DNA of 23,504 nucleotides from a virus (IMGVR_UViG_3300027996_000171:1-23504), one strand, 5' to 3'; shown: positions 1 to 7,540, numbered from the stretch's first letter. Notes: generated by a model from the sequence alone, not told the origin. Translations and numbers: made by a program.

Positions 1-50
1 CAGATAATGCCACCCTTCAAACAATGGTATTGAATATTTCGGGGCGATAA
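1..50 (+). CDS. C-terminal end of an upstream phage gene (partial)
   Basis: An open frame enters from the left edge in frame 3 and stops with TAA at 48-50, giving a tail of about 15 residues ending in LNISGR. The stop overlaps the ATG of the next gene (TAATG), which is typical of translational coupling in a phage late operon. It is probably a tail gene from its position. Too little is visible to name it. Confidence 0.55.
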   Translation, partial: DNATLQTMVLNISGR

Positions 51-559
51 TGAGTACCTCGCTGAAACTAAGCACTTTAATACCCCTCTCACTTCAGCTA
101 GTCTGTCATGAGGGAGCTACATTTTATGTTCAAGCGATATTAAAAGATAATCTAGGAGTGCAATATGGCTCCGCTATTAATTTAACCGATTTCGGCGATG
201 GGCTATTTTTTGATGGAAGCGTGGCCATGCCAAATAAAAACGCCTTAAATGTACAATACACAGTTTTTACAGATTCAGGATATACCACAGAATCCGATGA
301 GTACTGCGGACCTTATGGCGATTTATTCACATTAGATGAAGGTGCGGCGGGGGGCGTCGTAATCCCAACTACAGAATCTATATTTGTAACTATCGAAGAT
401 ACTGATGATTTTGAGGTTACTTTGTCAGACCCTCCTTCTTTAGATATCATTTTACAAGATAATAGCGAAATCACAATTGAGATCGAAGAAGAAGACGCTC
501 CTTTTGAAGTCATATTATTTGATAATGATGTAATTGATATACTTTTAGATGAAGCATAG
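50..559 (+). CDS. acidic beta-rich phage structural protein (unknown)
   Basis: The product has 169 residues. The N-terminal 100 residues look like a compact beta domain, with alternating hydrophobic and polar residues. The C-terminal 65 residues repeat a strand-like pattern (IFVTIEDTDDFEV, SLDIILQDNSEITI, FEVILFDNDVIDILLDEA) that is very rich in Asp and Glu. The start overlaps the stop of the preceding gene (TAATG). A baseplate-like gene follows 10 nt after the stop, and a large tail gene comes next, so a virion or tail role is inferred from position. I recognise no family. The acidic repeat could bind metal or mediate assembly, but nothing in the sequence proves this. Confidence 0.7.
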   Translation: MSTSLKLSTLIPLSLQLVCHEGATFYVQAILKDNLGVQYGSAINLTDFGDGLFFDGSVAMPNKNALNVQYTVFTDSGYTTESDEYCGPYGDLFTLDEGAAGGVVIPTTESIFVTIEDTDDFEVTLSDPPSLDIILQDNSEITIEIEEEDAPFEVILFDNDVIDILLDEA

Positions 560-569
560 GAGATAGAAT

Positions 570-902
570 ATGAGTAACACAAATACAATTGAAATAAATC
601 AGGGAGAAGATAAGACCATCTCTTTACGAGTTAGAGACTCAGTAAATGATCCTGTCGATCTCACAACTTTAACTGCGGCCATTGCAACTTTTACGGGAAC
701 TTCGGGGAATGTAACAGTCTCTTTAGGATCAGGTATAACTGTCGTTAGTGCCGTCTTAGGTAAACTCTCTATAGTTTTAACAGAGGTCGAAACTGCGGCT
801 TTAAAAGTAGGGAATAACCAAGACTTTTGCCTTGATTTAATATTTGGTACAGACACAAAGAAAAAGAAGATCCCAAGAGCTATTAACGTAATCGCTTGCT
901 AA
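570..902 (+). CDS. small baseplate-like tail protein
   Basis: The product has 110 residues. It starts with a pattern (IEINQGEDKTISLRVRD) like the N-terminal Ig-like domain of phage baseplate upper (BppU-type) proteins, which begin with a strand, a polar turn and a second strand, followed by a Thr/Val-rich beta sandwich. The ribosome binding site AGGAGA lies 7 nt before the ATG. The gene sits between an acidic structural protein and the large tail-tip protein, and the spacing (10 and 12 nt) fits one operon. The link to BppU-like domains rests on pattern only and is tentative; a neck or tail-completion protein is an alternative. Confidence 0.6.
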   Translation: MSNTNTIEINQGEDKTISLRVRDSVNDPVDLTTLTAAIATFTGTSGNVTVSLGSGITVVSAVLGKLSIVLTEVETAALKVGNNQDFCLDLIFGTDTKKKKIPRAINVIAC

Positions 903-914
903 TAAGAGGTTAAT

Positions 915-3614
915 GTGGTCTTAGATCTATCGGCGAGAGCTAAAAACCTTTTAAGTCAAAACAATGTCAAGGGACAAATTATCCTTGAGATAGACGGCTT
1001 CGAAGATACTGCAATATTTGGGGCCGTACCTGTAGAGAAATTCGCTAGAATTGGCGAAGATGATCTCACAATCGGAGAGTTCTTTATTGGGGGAGTAGTA
1101 GAAAATAAACTCTCTCGCGCCTACATCTCCCTGAAAGGTACAACAACCAAGGTAAGTCAACAGATCATACCAGACCAAGGCGGGACCGGGTCAATTCAAA
1201 AAATGAATATAAACCTAATCGACAAAAACGGAGAATTAGCTAATCTTTTTTCTCCGGGGATTATTGTGCCGGACCTCCACGGGGTTAAGGCCAGAGTATA
1301 TCTAGGATTCCAAAACGGATCTCATCCCGAAGATTCTGTATTGGTACTTTCTGGTGTTATAAAGCAGACACAATTTGGGGCGGGCTATGTAAAAATAGCT
1401 ATTGCTCATCCCGAAGAACTTAAGAGGCAAGAATTATTCACAGCTCTAGAAGCGACCTTTAACCAATTTGGAACCGTCGCCTCAAAACTTTCAATTACAA
1501 TTAATGCTGTCGAAACTTCTTTGGTTTTAAATGATGCTTCCGCTTTTCAAGATACAATCGCAGGTTTTAATCTCCATGTAAAAATTGGAAGTGAAGTAAT
1601 TGGGTACGCCTCGAAGACAGGTAATACCTTAAACGGATTAGTTAGAGGGGCATTAGGAACAACTGCGAGTACGCATGTAGCAACGAGTGATGTCTTAACA
1701 GAATATCAACTCGACTCGACATCCACTACTATTCCTTTGAAGACTACAAATCTAATGTTAACTCCCGAAGATATTTTAAGAACTTTCGTCATTATGGACG
1801 ACGAGGTTATAGAGTATACAGGGATTTCAAATAATATGCTTACTGGATGTACCAGAGGCTCTGAAGGTACTATAGCAGATGTACATGATATTGATGCAGA
1901 AGTATCTACTTATTATTTTTTAGAAGAAGAAACAATACCTCTTGCGAAAAAACTTTTGTTTTCAGGACCTGATCAATTCTTTGTAGAAGACTTGCCGCTC
2001 TCTGATTTCGTTAGGCTTTCGCCTACCTCAACGGTAGCAGATGCGATAGTTTTTAATCATCCCGATATTAAAGCTCGTTATGGACTTACAATCGGCGACA
2101 AGGTCACTACGACCGGGGCGACCGAAGTAGCAAATAATATTGCCGAGGGGGTCATAACAGGATTCGGGGAATCGGAAGGGAAATCTTATATAATCATTGG
2201 CGGTGCTGCGCTTGTTGATGAGTCCGATACGGGAGCTGTAATATCACTTGAATCCCAATATCGCACTATGACTCAAGTCAGGACCGGATGTAACCTCTCC
2301 CCAGAACAAGTTGACGTAGATCACTTTGATTTTTGGGAAGACCTTTTTGGAACTACTTTTCCCCTTTATAGGTTTAAGTTAACAGAAAGTTTAACTGCAA
2401 AGGAATTTCTAGATACTCAAATTTTTCATCCTGCAGCCCTATACAGCGTCCCCCGTAAAGGGCGAATCTCGTTGCAATTCTCGCTACCTCCTCTCGCGCT
2501 TGAAGACGTTGTCAGGCTCGATATCACAAATGTGATGAACCCAGAGAAGTTAAAAATTGAAAGATCTGTAAACGAATATTTCTATAATGCGATTGAATAC
2601 TCTGTAGACTATGACCCAATAGAAGATAAATATTTCAGAAGGGATATAAGAATTTCTCAAGACTCTCTTGATCGGATTAAAGTGGGCCTTAAAAAACTAG
2701 TCATCCCGGCAGACGGATTAAGAACAGAGATAGATAGTGACACTGTCATTACATCTTTGTCTAAACGGCTGTTGGATCGCTACCGTTTTGGTGTCGAAAG
2801 AATCGTAGGTGTAAAAGTAAATTATAAAACAGGTATGCCTTTAGAAGTATCCGACGCTGTAGTTGTAGACGGTAAAAGTTTAAAGCTAGTTGATACTTCA
2901 AGAGGAGACCGGGAGTTTAAATCACGACTTTTCGAAGTTATAAATAAATCTTGGGACTATGCTAAAGGTACAGTTAGTTTAGAATTACTGGATACCTCTT
3001 TTAATCTCGCTGCTAGAATTGGAGTTATGGGTCCCTCAAGTTGGATCGGTAGTGGTTCGTCTACTACAGAAATAAGAGTAAAGAGATCTTTCGCTACGAC
3101 CGAAAGCGAACTAGAAGTATCCAAATGGGTCCCTTATGTTGGAGAAAAGATTCAAATCCGAGCGGATGATTATTCTTTCGCAGAAGAAGTTGAGATCATA
3201 GAGATCGCGACCAACCGAAATGATACATTAATAGTCAGCCCCGCTTTATCAGTTAGTCCTCCTGAAGATTACGTTGTTGACATGCCTGATTATGGATCTG
3301 GGGACTCAAATGAGAAGGCCTTATGGAAGAATATACATTGTTATGTTAGTCCTGTTGTGGACGTCGTGACGGGCATAGACGAGTTTAGTTTTACTGTAGC
3401 CCCGGGAGATATCAGTAAATTTTTTATAGATGGAGAGATTCGAGTCCACGATCCGACCTTCGATATCCGTAACAGTGTGCGTCAAACCATAACAAATATT
3501 GTAGGTAATACCATAACAGTTGAGAAATCTCTAGGGTTTACGCCTGTAGCGGGGGATGAGTGCCGACCTATAGGCTTTTCAAATGACCACGGATCAGCTT
3601 ATAATTATCTCTAA
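915..3614 (+). CDS. large tail-tip/baseplate protein
   Basis: The product has 899 residues, by far the largest protein of the late block, and is likely the central tail-tip or host-contact protein. The start is GTG at 915, because AAGAGGT lies 5 nt upstream and the nearby ATG at 913 is in another frame. Residues 196-262 and 265-333 form two related modules, each with a strand that ends in an invariant RGxxGT turn (RGALGT at 244-249, RGSEGT at 314-319). Similar DDEVIxYTG...RGxxGT modules are common in phage tail proteins. Residues 120-170 resemble a beta-barrel tail hub segment. No enzymatic motif was seen. It is followed after 11 nt by small beta-rich proteins that may decorate it. A role in receptor binding is inferred from size and position. 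Confidence 0.7.
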   Translation: MVLDLSARAKNLLSQNNVKGQIILEIDGFEDTAIFGAVPVEKFARIGEDDLTIGEFFIGGVVENKLSRAYISLKGTTTKVSQQIIPDQGGTGSIQKMNINLIDKNGELANLFSPGIIVPDLHGVKARVYLGFQNGSHPEDSVLVLSGVIKQTQFGAGYVKIAIAHPEELKRQELFTALEATFNQFGTVASKLSITINAVETSLVLNDASAFQDTIAGFNLHVKIGSEVIGYASKTGNTLNGLVRGALGTTASTHVATSDVLTEYQLDSTSTTIPLKTTNLMLTPEDILRTFVIMDDEVIEYTGISNNMLTGCTRGSEGTIADVHDIDAEVSTYYFLEEETIPLAKKLLFSGPDQFFVEDLPLSDFVRLSPTSTVADAIVFNHPDIKARYGLTIGDKVTTTGATEVANNIAEGVITGFGESEGKSYIIIGGAALVDESDTGAVISLESQYRTMTQVRTGCNLSPEQVDVDHFDFWEDLFGTTFPLYRFKLTESLTAKEFLDTQIFHPAALYSVPRKGRISLQFSLPPLALEDVVRLDITNVMNPEKLKIERSVNEYFYNAIEYSVDYDPIEDKYFRRDIRISQDSLDRIKVGLKKLVIPADGLRTEIDSDTVITSLSKRLLDRYRFGVERIVGVKVNYKTGMPLEVSDAVVVDGKSLKLVDTSRGDREFKSRLFEVINKSWDYAKGTVSLELLDTSFNLAARIGVMGPSSWIGSGSSTTEIRVKRSFATTESELEVSKWVPYVGEKIQIRADDYSFAEEVEIIEIATNRNDTLIVSPALSVSPPEDYVVDMPDYGSGDSNEKALWKNIHCYVSPVVDVVTGIDEFSFTVAPGDISKFFIDGEIRVHDPTFDIRNSVRQTITNIVGNTITVEKSLGFTPVAGDECRPIGFSNDHGSAYNYL

Positions 3615-3625
3615 AAGGAAAAGAT

Positions 3626-4165
3626 ATGCCAGATATAACCCCAAAGCGCGATAATATTGTCGAACAGGAAGTTGATTTCAAATCAGGTATCGCCGAGCGA
3701 ACATGGTTCAAAATTGGCGCGGCTACTAACTTCATTAACGACCGACAAAATCAAATCCATTCATTTAATTATAATGGCCTCACCAGATTATTCACTAGTA
3801 TCGTCGGAGCCGACGGGGTTTTCCCATGCCTATTCGATATGGAGATTGTCGGTCTTTCTATTTTCCAAAGAAGAAGTGGAACGAGTTCGAGTACGATAAT
3901 TGAAATGGAATGGTACGATGCTCCGGGGTCTAATCAAGGTTCCATATATTCAACTAAACCCCAATTAAGTTCTGTTGTGGTAGATAACAGTTATATGATT
4001 TTTAATGCGATAACCGATACATCTACAGAAATAGGGGCCGGGTTTACTGCTCCTGTTTTTGCTAAAAAACAATTCAACGCCGGAGATGTTATTAACTGTA
4101 TTGTTGAACAAGCAATGCCCGACTCCGAAGATTTAATGATAATGATTCATCATAGGCCTAGATAA
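3626..4165 (+). CDS. putative tail-associated beta protein (unknown)
   Basis: The product has 179 residues. The ribosome binding site AAAGGAAAAG is 4-5 nt before the ATG, and the stop overlaps the ATG of the next gene (TAATG at 4163-4167). The protein is beta-rich, with a GGVF/FP turn in the middle and an FNAGDVI strand near the C-terminus. That last element resembles the EGDRI/EGERV strand of the following two proteins, so it may be a distant member of the same fold. No membrane segment, signal peptide or catalytic motif is visible. The location just downstream of the tail-tip gene points to a tail fibre or tip accessory role. Confidence 0.65.
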   Translation: MPDITPKRDNIVEQEVDFKSGIAERTWFKIGAATNFINDRQNQIHSFNYNGLTRLFTSIVGADGVFPCLFDMEIVGLSIFQRRSGTSSSTIIEMEWYDAPGSNQGSIYSTKPQLSSVVVDNSYMIFNAITDTSTEIGAGFTAPVFAKKQFNAGDVINCIVEQAMPDSEDLMIMIHHRPR

Positions 4166-4548
4166 TGGCGACGGCTCACAGTAACTTTATTCGTTTTTTT
4201 AGCATAAATCTTTCGGCTATAGCGTTAGGCGAAGGATATGTTTCAAGCACCGGGACAACTAATAATCCTTGGTACACCGTTCCCCCCGGAAAGGTGGCTT
4301 TAATATGGGTCGTCATTACTTTTACTGGAGAAGTAAGAATCACTTCGCCTCTGGGAGCAAGTGGCGCGCAAACTCAAACGGGCGACTATTACAGTTTTAT
4401 TCCACCGCTGATTTTTAATCCTGTAATTCCATCTAATGGAAAATGGGTCGTCATGGGCGAAGGTGACAGAATTTACAGAAATAGTAACAATGCGGTCGGA
4501 TGGTTTGATTCAATAATATATATAAAAGAATTTGCAAGTGGACTATAG
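4165..4548 (+). CDS. small tail-associated protein, paralogue 1 of 3
   Basis: The product has 127 residues. Its core contains NPWYTVPPGKVALIWV at about 33-49, matched by NPFYIVPPGKVALVYV in the next protein. The C-terminal half has WVVMGEGDRIYRNS followed by a last strand ending in YIKEF, again matched downstream. This pattern (strand, VPPGK turn, strand, GEGD turn, final strand) suggests a small all-beta domain like those of phage fibre-tip or capsid decoration proteins. Translation is coupled to the upstream gene through a TAATG overlap. The function is not recognised; a virion role is inferred from position and fold. Confidence 0.65.
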   Translation: MATAHSNFIRFFSINLSAIALGEGYVSSTGTTNNPWYTVPPGKVALIWVVITFTGEVRITSPLGASGAQTQTGDYYSFIPPLIFNPVIPSNGKWVVMGEGDRIYRNSNNAVGWFDSIIYIKEFASGL

Positions 4549-4559
4549 GAGAAAATTTT

Positions 4560-4985
4560 ATGAGTACAGTTAGAGAAGGCGCGGTAAAAGTTTTAAGATT
4601 ATATAAATATGGTTGGACGGGAAACGCGGGGACGGCCGAAGGTTTTGTTAATGACTCAACTTTTCAAACGGTTCAGAATCCGTTTTATATAGTTCCCCCC
4701 GGTAAAGTTGCACTGGTCTATGTATTAAAATATTACGACAATCACCCTATCCAAACTGGCGGACAAATTTTTATAGGTGGTAAACAAACAGATTTAAGCG
4801 GTGGAGCTGTAGCAAGTTCTAAGGCAATTACATCTATAGCCGGGTTTAATTCTATTGCCCCGGGCGAAGATCCGCCGAAATATTGGGTACTAACAGAAGG
4901 TGAAAGGGTTTTTAGAATAAGTAGCTTAGCGTGGACTTCAAGCATTTTTTCGCTTCTAGTTTTTGAATATAATAGCCCGAGTTAA
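4560..4985 (+). CDS. small tail-associated protein, paralogue 2 of 3
   Basis: The product has 141 residues, with AGGAG 9 nt before the ATG. It shares the VPPGKVAL(I/V) turn and the WVLTEGERVFRIS and final FEY elements with the protein encoded just upstream, so the two probably arose by tandem duplication. It has about 14 extra residues around a GGQIFIGGKQTD loop, which is where the copies differ most. No cysteines, signal peptide or membrane segment is present. A virion accessory role is likely; the exact function is unknown. Confidence 0.65.
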   Translation: MSTVREGAVKVLRLYKYGWTGNAGTAEGFVNDSTFQTVQNPFYIVPPGKVALVYVLKYYDNHPIQTGGQIFIGGKQTDLSGGAVASSKAITSIAGFNSIAPGEDPPKYWVLTEGERVFRISSLAWTSSIFSLLVFEYNSPS

Positions 4986-4987
4986 TT

Positions 4988-5236
4988 ATGGATATACAAG
5001 ATAAAAACCCATTTACTTTTATTGACGATGCTATAAGCGTTTCTAGAATTATTCCTAATCAGCTTTATACTTGCCCGGCCAATACTATCGCGATCGTTTA
5101 CGCTCAAACTTTCGATATTGCTTTTCCCGAAAATGAAGATGCGGAATATACCTTAGAGGCCGGGGATTCTATAGGGAATGATTTATATTTTTATTATGTC
5201 AGAGAGTATAAAATTTTAACTTTATTAAATTTATAA
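4988..5236 (+). CDS. short diverged paralogue 3 of the tail-associated family
   Basis: The product has 82 residues. It keeps a shortened form of the family pattern: LYTCPANTIAIVYA in place of YxVPPGKVALxxV, then LEAGDSI in place of GEGDRI, then a final strand ending in REYKIL. It is about 45-60 residues shorter than its neighbours, so it is either a minimal version or a decaying copy. No good ribosome binding site precedes the ATG, which lies 2 nt after the upstream stop, so it probably depends on translational coupling. The frame stays open to a normal stop and the next gene follows closely. Confidence 0.5.
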   Translation: MDIQDKNPFTFIDDAISVSRIIPNQLYTCPANTIAIVYAQTFDIAFPENEDAEYTLEAGDSIGNDLYFYYVREYKILTLLNL

Positions 5237-5249
5237 AAAAGGAGTGCTT

Positions 5250-5675
5250 GTGCTATTAAAAACTCTGTTAGCTATAATGGCCACTCAATATTTAAACACG
5301 CCTTATAAATGGGGAGGAAATAACTACGATGGGCTCGATTGTTCAGGATTGATAATTAGGACACTCAGGGATATTGGCCAGAACGTGCCAGATATGAGTG
5401 CCCAATCTATTTACCATTGGGCCGCAGATAGGAAAGACTCTCAGTCTTGCGAACCCGGAGAAGATTGTTTATTATTTTTTGGGAGTCGATTATCATCAAT
5501 ATCTCATGTAGCTATTGCACTCTCAGGCGGGAAGTTTATGATCGAAAGCGGAGGGGCCGGAAGAGAATCGGTTACAATGGCTCCTTCTGATCTAGCTAGA
5601 ATTGATGCCAGAGTTAGGATTAAACCGATTTCAAATAGAAAGGATCTGATCGCGTCGATTAGAATTAAATATTAG
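5250..5675 (+). CDS. NlpC/P60 endopeptidase (probable endolysin)
   Basis: A cell-wall cysteine peptidase of about 141 residues, expected to cut peptide bonds in peptidoglycan stems. The NlpC/P60 signature is clear: YKWGGNNYDGLDCSG holds the catalytic Cys (C31), and SSISHVAIALSGG holds the catalytic His (H86). The polar third residue is likely within MIESGG (about 97-102). There is no signal peptide. The GTG at 5250 is preferred over the in-frame GTG at 5244, because GGAG at 5241-5244 then lies 5 nt upstream; the ATG at 5277 is also possible. Position after the tail genes and before small hydrophobic and lipoprotein genes suggests a lysis enzyme, although NlpC/P60 proteins also occur as tail-tip hydrolases. 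Confidence 0.85.
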   Translation: MLLKTLLAIMATQYLNTPYKWGGNNYDGLDCSGLIIRTLRDIGQNVPDMSAQSIYHWAADRKDSQSCEPGEDCLLFFGSRLSSISHVAIALSGGKFMIESGGAGRESVTMAPSDLARIDARVRIKPISNRKDLIASIRIKY

Positions 5676-5685
5676 GAGGACTATC

Positions 5686-5916
5686 ATGGATGAAGAATTT
5701 AAAAAGACACTTATTGATTTAGCAGAAAAGAAGGGTCTATCAATGGGCGAAGAGGCTCTTGAAGAACTTTTAGATTTCTCGTTTGAAGTCATATCGCTTG
5801 TCGTAGAAAAATCAGAAAACAAATACGACGATATGATTTGGGGAGCAGTCAAAGGTAAAGCTAAAGAGTACCTTGCTAAAGTTATTAATAAAGTTGATGG
5901 GAACCCAGAGGATTAA
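5686..5916 (+). CDS. small acidic helical protein in lysis region
   Basis: The product has 76 residues, mostly predicted helix, rich in Glu and Lys, with no membrane segment. A strong AGGAGG lies 7 nt before the ATG. Its stop overlaps the ATG of the following gene (TAATG at 5914-5918). It lies between the endopeptidase and the spanin-like pair. It could be a lysis regulator or a small structural protein. No family is recognised. Confidence 0.65.
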   Translation: MDEEFKKTLIDLAEKKGLSMGEEALEELLDFSFEVISLVVEKSENKYDDMIWGAVKGKAKEYLAKVINKVDGNPED

Positions 5917-6179
5917 TGAACTTCCTATCTGTCTTACTCAAAGCTATTATCCCGGCGGTACTCCCAACTTTTCTCTCTTGGTTTGCAAAGCAATCTGGAG
6001 CTTGGGCCAAGAGTATCGTCAATTATTTTAAAGATAGAAGTGCGAGAAAATCAGTTAAAACAAAAAAAGCAGTCAGAGAGAATATTATTAAACGAATTGA
6101 AATTGCTACAGAAAAGGAAGACCATGAAGAACTTGAAAAGCTCCATGTTGCTTTACATATCGTCGATTCTACTGACTAA
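5916..6179 (+). CDS. small membrane protein, candidate inner-membrane spanin or holin
   Basis: The product has 87 residues. The first 24 (NFLSVLLKAIIPAVLPTFLSW) form a plausible membrane segment. Residues 35-80 are highly charged (RSARKSVKTKKAVRENIIKRIE, then a Glu/Lys-rich helix) and look like a coiled coil. This N-in membrane anchor plus coiled coil is the usual design of an Rz-type inner-membrane spanin, though it is short. A lipoprotein gene starts inside it in another frame, as in Rz/Rz1 pairs. A holin is the main alternative. Translation is coupled to the upstream gene. Confidence 0.6.
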   Translation: MNFLSVLLKAIIPAVLPTFLSWFAKQSGAWAKSIVNYFKDRSARKSVKTKKAVRENIIKRIEIATEKEDHEELEKLHVALHIVDSTD

Positions 6180-6456
6180 TTGCAGCTCCAATAAAAACCT
6201 AATATTAAATAGTATCGAAAGTGAAAAACGCGAGATGTGTACAATGCTAACCTCATTCATGGTCTGCACTGACACTAGAATTACTAAGGCCCCAAAAGGC
6301 TGTTTTATGCTTAATAAATACAACCATACTTATAAATGCCCCATCCCTAGATTCCTTGGGTATCAATGTACATCAGCGGATACATATCGAAATATAGTTA
6401 ATCAGATCGACGAACTAACATTACAAAACGGAATATTAAAAAGAGAGATTGATTAA
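6124..6456 (+). CDS. lipoprotein, candidate outer-membrane spanin
   Basis: The product has 110 residues. Its N-terminus is MKNLKSS followed by a hydrophobic stretch and LLTNC, which reads as a lipoprotein signal with the lipidated Cys at residue 20. Asn just before the Cys is unusual for classical lipoboxes. The start at 6124 is chosen because the signal peptide begins there; the frame is open upstream without a signal. AGGAAG lies upstream of the ATG. The gene starts inside the preceding membrane protein gene in another frame, as Rz1 does in Rz. The mature part has further cysteines and no Pro-rich region, so it differs from typical Rz1. The tail end overlaps the convergent leftward gene by 4 nt. 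Confidence 0.65.
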   Translation: MKNLKSSMLLYISSILLTNCSSNKNLILNSIESEKREMCTMLTSFMVCTDTRITKAPKGCFMLNKYNHTYKCPIPRFLGYQCTSADTYRNIVNQIDELTLQNGILKREID

Positions 6457-6686
6457 TCCTCAATTTCATGATTCCACTCTGTAGCCCAGTGGTAGGCTTC
6501 TCCGAGTCTGACTTCTAAAGATTCGGCGTTGTCATAGTCTCCGCGCTCAAAAGTTCTAATATAGTTCCAAAGGATGAAAACTATCTCGGCTAACATCTCG
6601 GGATCTTGCTCGACTTTTTTCTTTATTCTGTCGAGAAAAATCTCATCGAATTCTTCTTGGCTTTTAAAAAAAAGTAACTTTGCCAT
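6453..6686 (-). CDS. small acidic protein (unknown), last gene of leftward operon
   Basis: The product has 77 residues beginning MAKLLFFKSQEEFDE. The ATG at 6686 is preferred to one at 6701 because it overlaps the upstream stop (TAATG) and has GGGAG 8-9 nt before it. The protein is helical, rich in Glu, Asp and aromatic residues, with no membrane segment or Zn motif. It is the last gene of the leftward replication operon and converges on the lysis genes with a 4-nt overlap of stop regions. No function can be assigned. Confidence 0.6.
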   Translation of the reverse strand: MAKLLFFKSQEEFDEIFLDRIKKKVEQDPEMLAEIVFILWNYIRTFERGDYDNAESLEVRLGEAYHWATEWNHEIED

Positions 6687-7063
6687 TAAGATAGCTCCCA
6701 ATTATCACGGTAGCCCCCGAACTTACACTCGCTTCTATTGAGTCTAAAATGGATTGTCTTTGTGGTAATGAGGGCCTTTGGCACAAGATGAAATAAGCCG
6801 ATTGCTCCGACAAAGATTGCATAATAATCAAAGGCGGACTGCTCATAATCTCTATTGATCGAGACTTGATAGGTTTTTTTGCCGCCATAAGGCTCCCTAG
6901 ATGTTGATTTAACTTGGATGCGAAAAAGAATCCCCTCTTTTTCTATAATGAAATCATAAGGTGAATCATGAGTTATGGGTCTGCAAACTCTAAAACCGTT
7001 TTCAACGGCCCCGACAGTGAACTTCTGCTCTGCTATTTGACCCAAGACTATTCTCCCATTCAT
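6686..7063 (-). CDS. PD-(D/E)XK family nuclease
   Basis: The product has 125 residues and matches the PDDEXK endonuclease pattern of the group I intron endonuclease/PDDEXK_5 type. It has GQIAEQKF near residue 8, then SPYDFIIEKEGILFRIQVKSTSRE with the metal-binding Asp near residue 37 and a QxK pair (about 50 and 52) in place of the more usual ExK, which is normal in this family. The remainder is a beta-alpha core without other domains. It may be a junction-resolving or DNA-repair nuclease; restriction-like activity is also possible. A good TATAAT lies only 6 nt before the ATG, so its own transcript may be leaderless. The stop overlaps the next start. Confidence 0.75.
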   Translation of the reverse strand: MNGRIVLGQIAEQKFTVGAVENGFRVCRPITHDSPYDFIIEKEGILFRIQVKSTSREPYGGKKTYQVSINRDYEQSAFDYYAIFVGAIGLFHLVPKALITTKTIHFRLNRSECKFGGYRDNWELS

Positions 7064-7069
7064 GGGAAA

Positions 7070-7098
7070 ATTATACCTATGTTGACAACAGGTAACAA
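7070..7098 (-). promoter_or_regulatory. sigma70-like promoter for the nuclease gene
   Basis: On the minus strand TTGTTA (7098-7093) and a perfect TATAAT (7075-7070) are separated by 17 nt. The ATG of the nuclease gene starts only 6 nt after the -10 box, so transcription would begin at or next to the start codon. The spacer holds the small palindromic string TTGTCAA. Confidence 0.5.
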
Positions 7099-7107
7099 CG
7101 TGGGGAG

Positions 7108-7311
7108 TTAGTCAAGTATTCCTATGTATGTGAGTTTTTTAGAATGGTCAATGGCCATTTCTTCATATTTAAGCCCTAAGATCATTTTCTCGTATTCGTA
7201 CCAGTATGCTCTCTCGGAATGGCTATAAAATACGAACATATTTCTATCCTCTCTATAAAAAATAGTAACCATAGGCTCTTCGCTATTGTGTAATGATTTG
7301 TCTTGTTTCAA
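7108..7311 (-). CDS. small protein (unknown), TTG start
   Basis: The product has 67 residues, aromatic-rich (FYREDRNMFVFYSHSERAYWYEYEKM). The start is TTG at 7311, because AAAGGAG sits about 6 nt upstream; the next ATG, 13 codons in, has no such site. It overlaps the end of the upstream gene by 29 nt. It is part of the leftward operon behind the DNA polymerase. No family is recognised; the size and composition fit a small phage accessory or inhibitor protein. Confidence 0.5.
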   Translation of the reverse strand: MKQDKSLHNSEEPMVTIFYREDRNMFVFYSHSERAYWYEYEKMILGLKYEEMAIDHSKKLTYIGILD

Positions 7312-7540
7312 CCCTCTCTCCTTTATAGGACCATCGAATCATCCCTTCAAATTCGACTTTTAAAACTTTCTCGTATGCGGGGATTGCAAAAGGGAAAAAC
7401 TCATCTAGTTGTGATTCTACGAAAACCACAGCGTCTTCCCGGGTATAGAAAGCCTCATCTAGGGCTCCTGAATATGAAGGGTCATCGTCAAAGAAAAACT
7501 GAATCATCCATCTTATTTCTTGAATCTTTTTCCCCGCCAT
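7283..7540 (-). CDS. small protein (unknown) behind DNA polymerase
   Basis: The product has about 85 residues, starting MAGKKIQEIRWMIQFFFDDD. The ATG at 7540 has GGAG 8 nt upstream and gives a 28-nt overlap with the end of the polymerase gene; the ATG at 7507 is an alternative that removes the overlap. It is an alpha/beta protein with a TREDAVVFVESQ helix and no Cys. No function is recognised. Confidence 0.5.
   Translation of the reverse strand: MAGKKIQEIRWMIQFFFDDDPSYSGALDEAFYTREDAVVFVESQLDEFFPFAIPAYEKVLKVEFEGMIRWSYKGERVETRQIITQ

Noticed and set aside
4165-5236. Diversity-generating retroelement target repeats
   Set aside because: The paralogues differ throughout and not only at adenine positions, no template repeat was seen and no reverse transcriptase gene is in the window.
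5983-6123. N-terminal extension of the lipoprotein gene
   Set aside because: The extended frame overlaps the membrane protein and would bury the signal peptide; the start at 6124 puts the signal sequence at the N-terminus.
7083-7088. Plus-strand TTGACA as a rightward promoter
   Set aside because: No gene in that direction follows; everything downstream to 13772 is read leftward and no -10 box fits.
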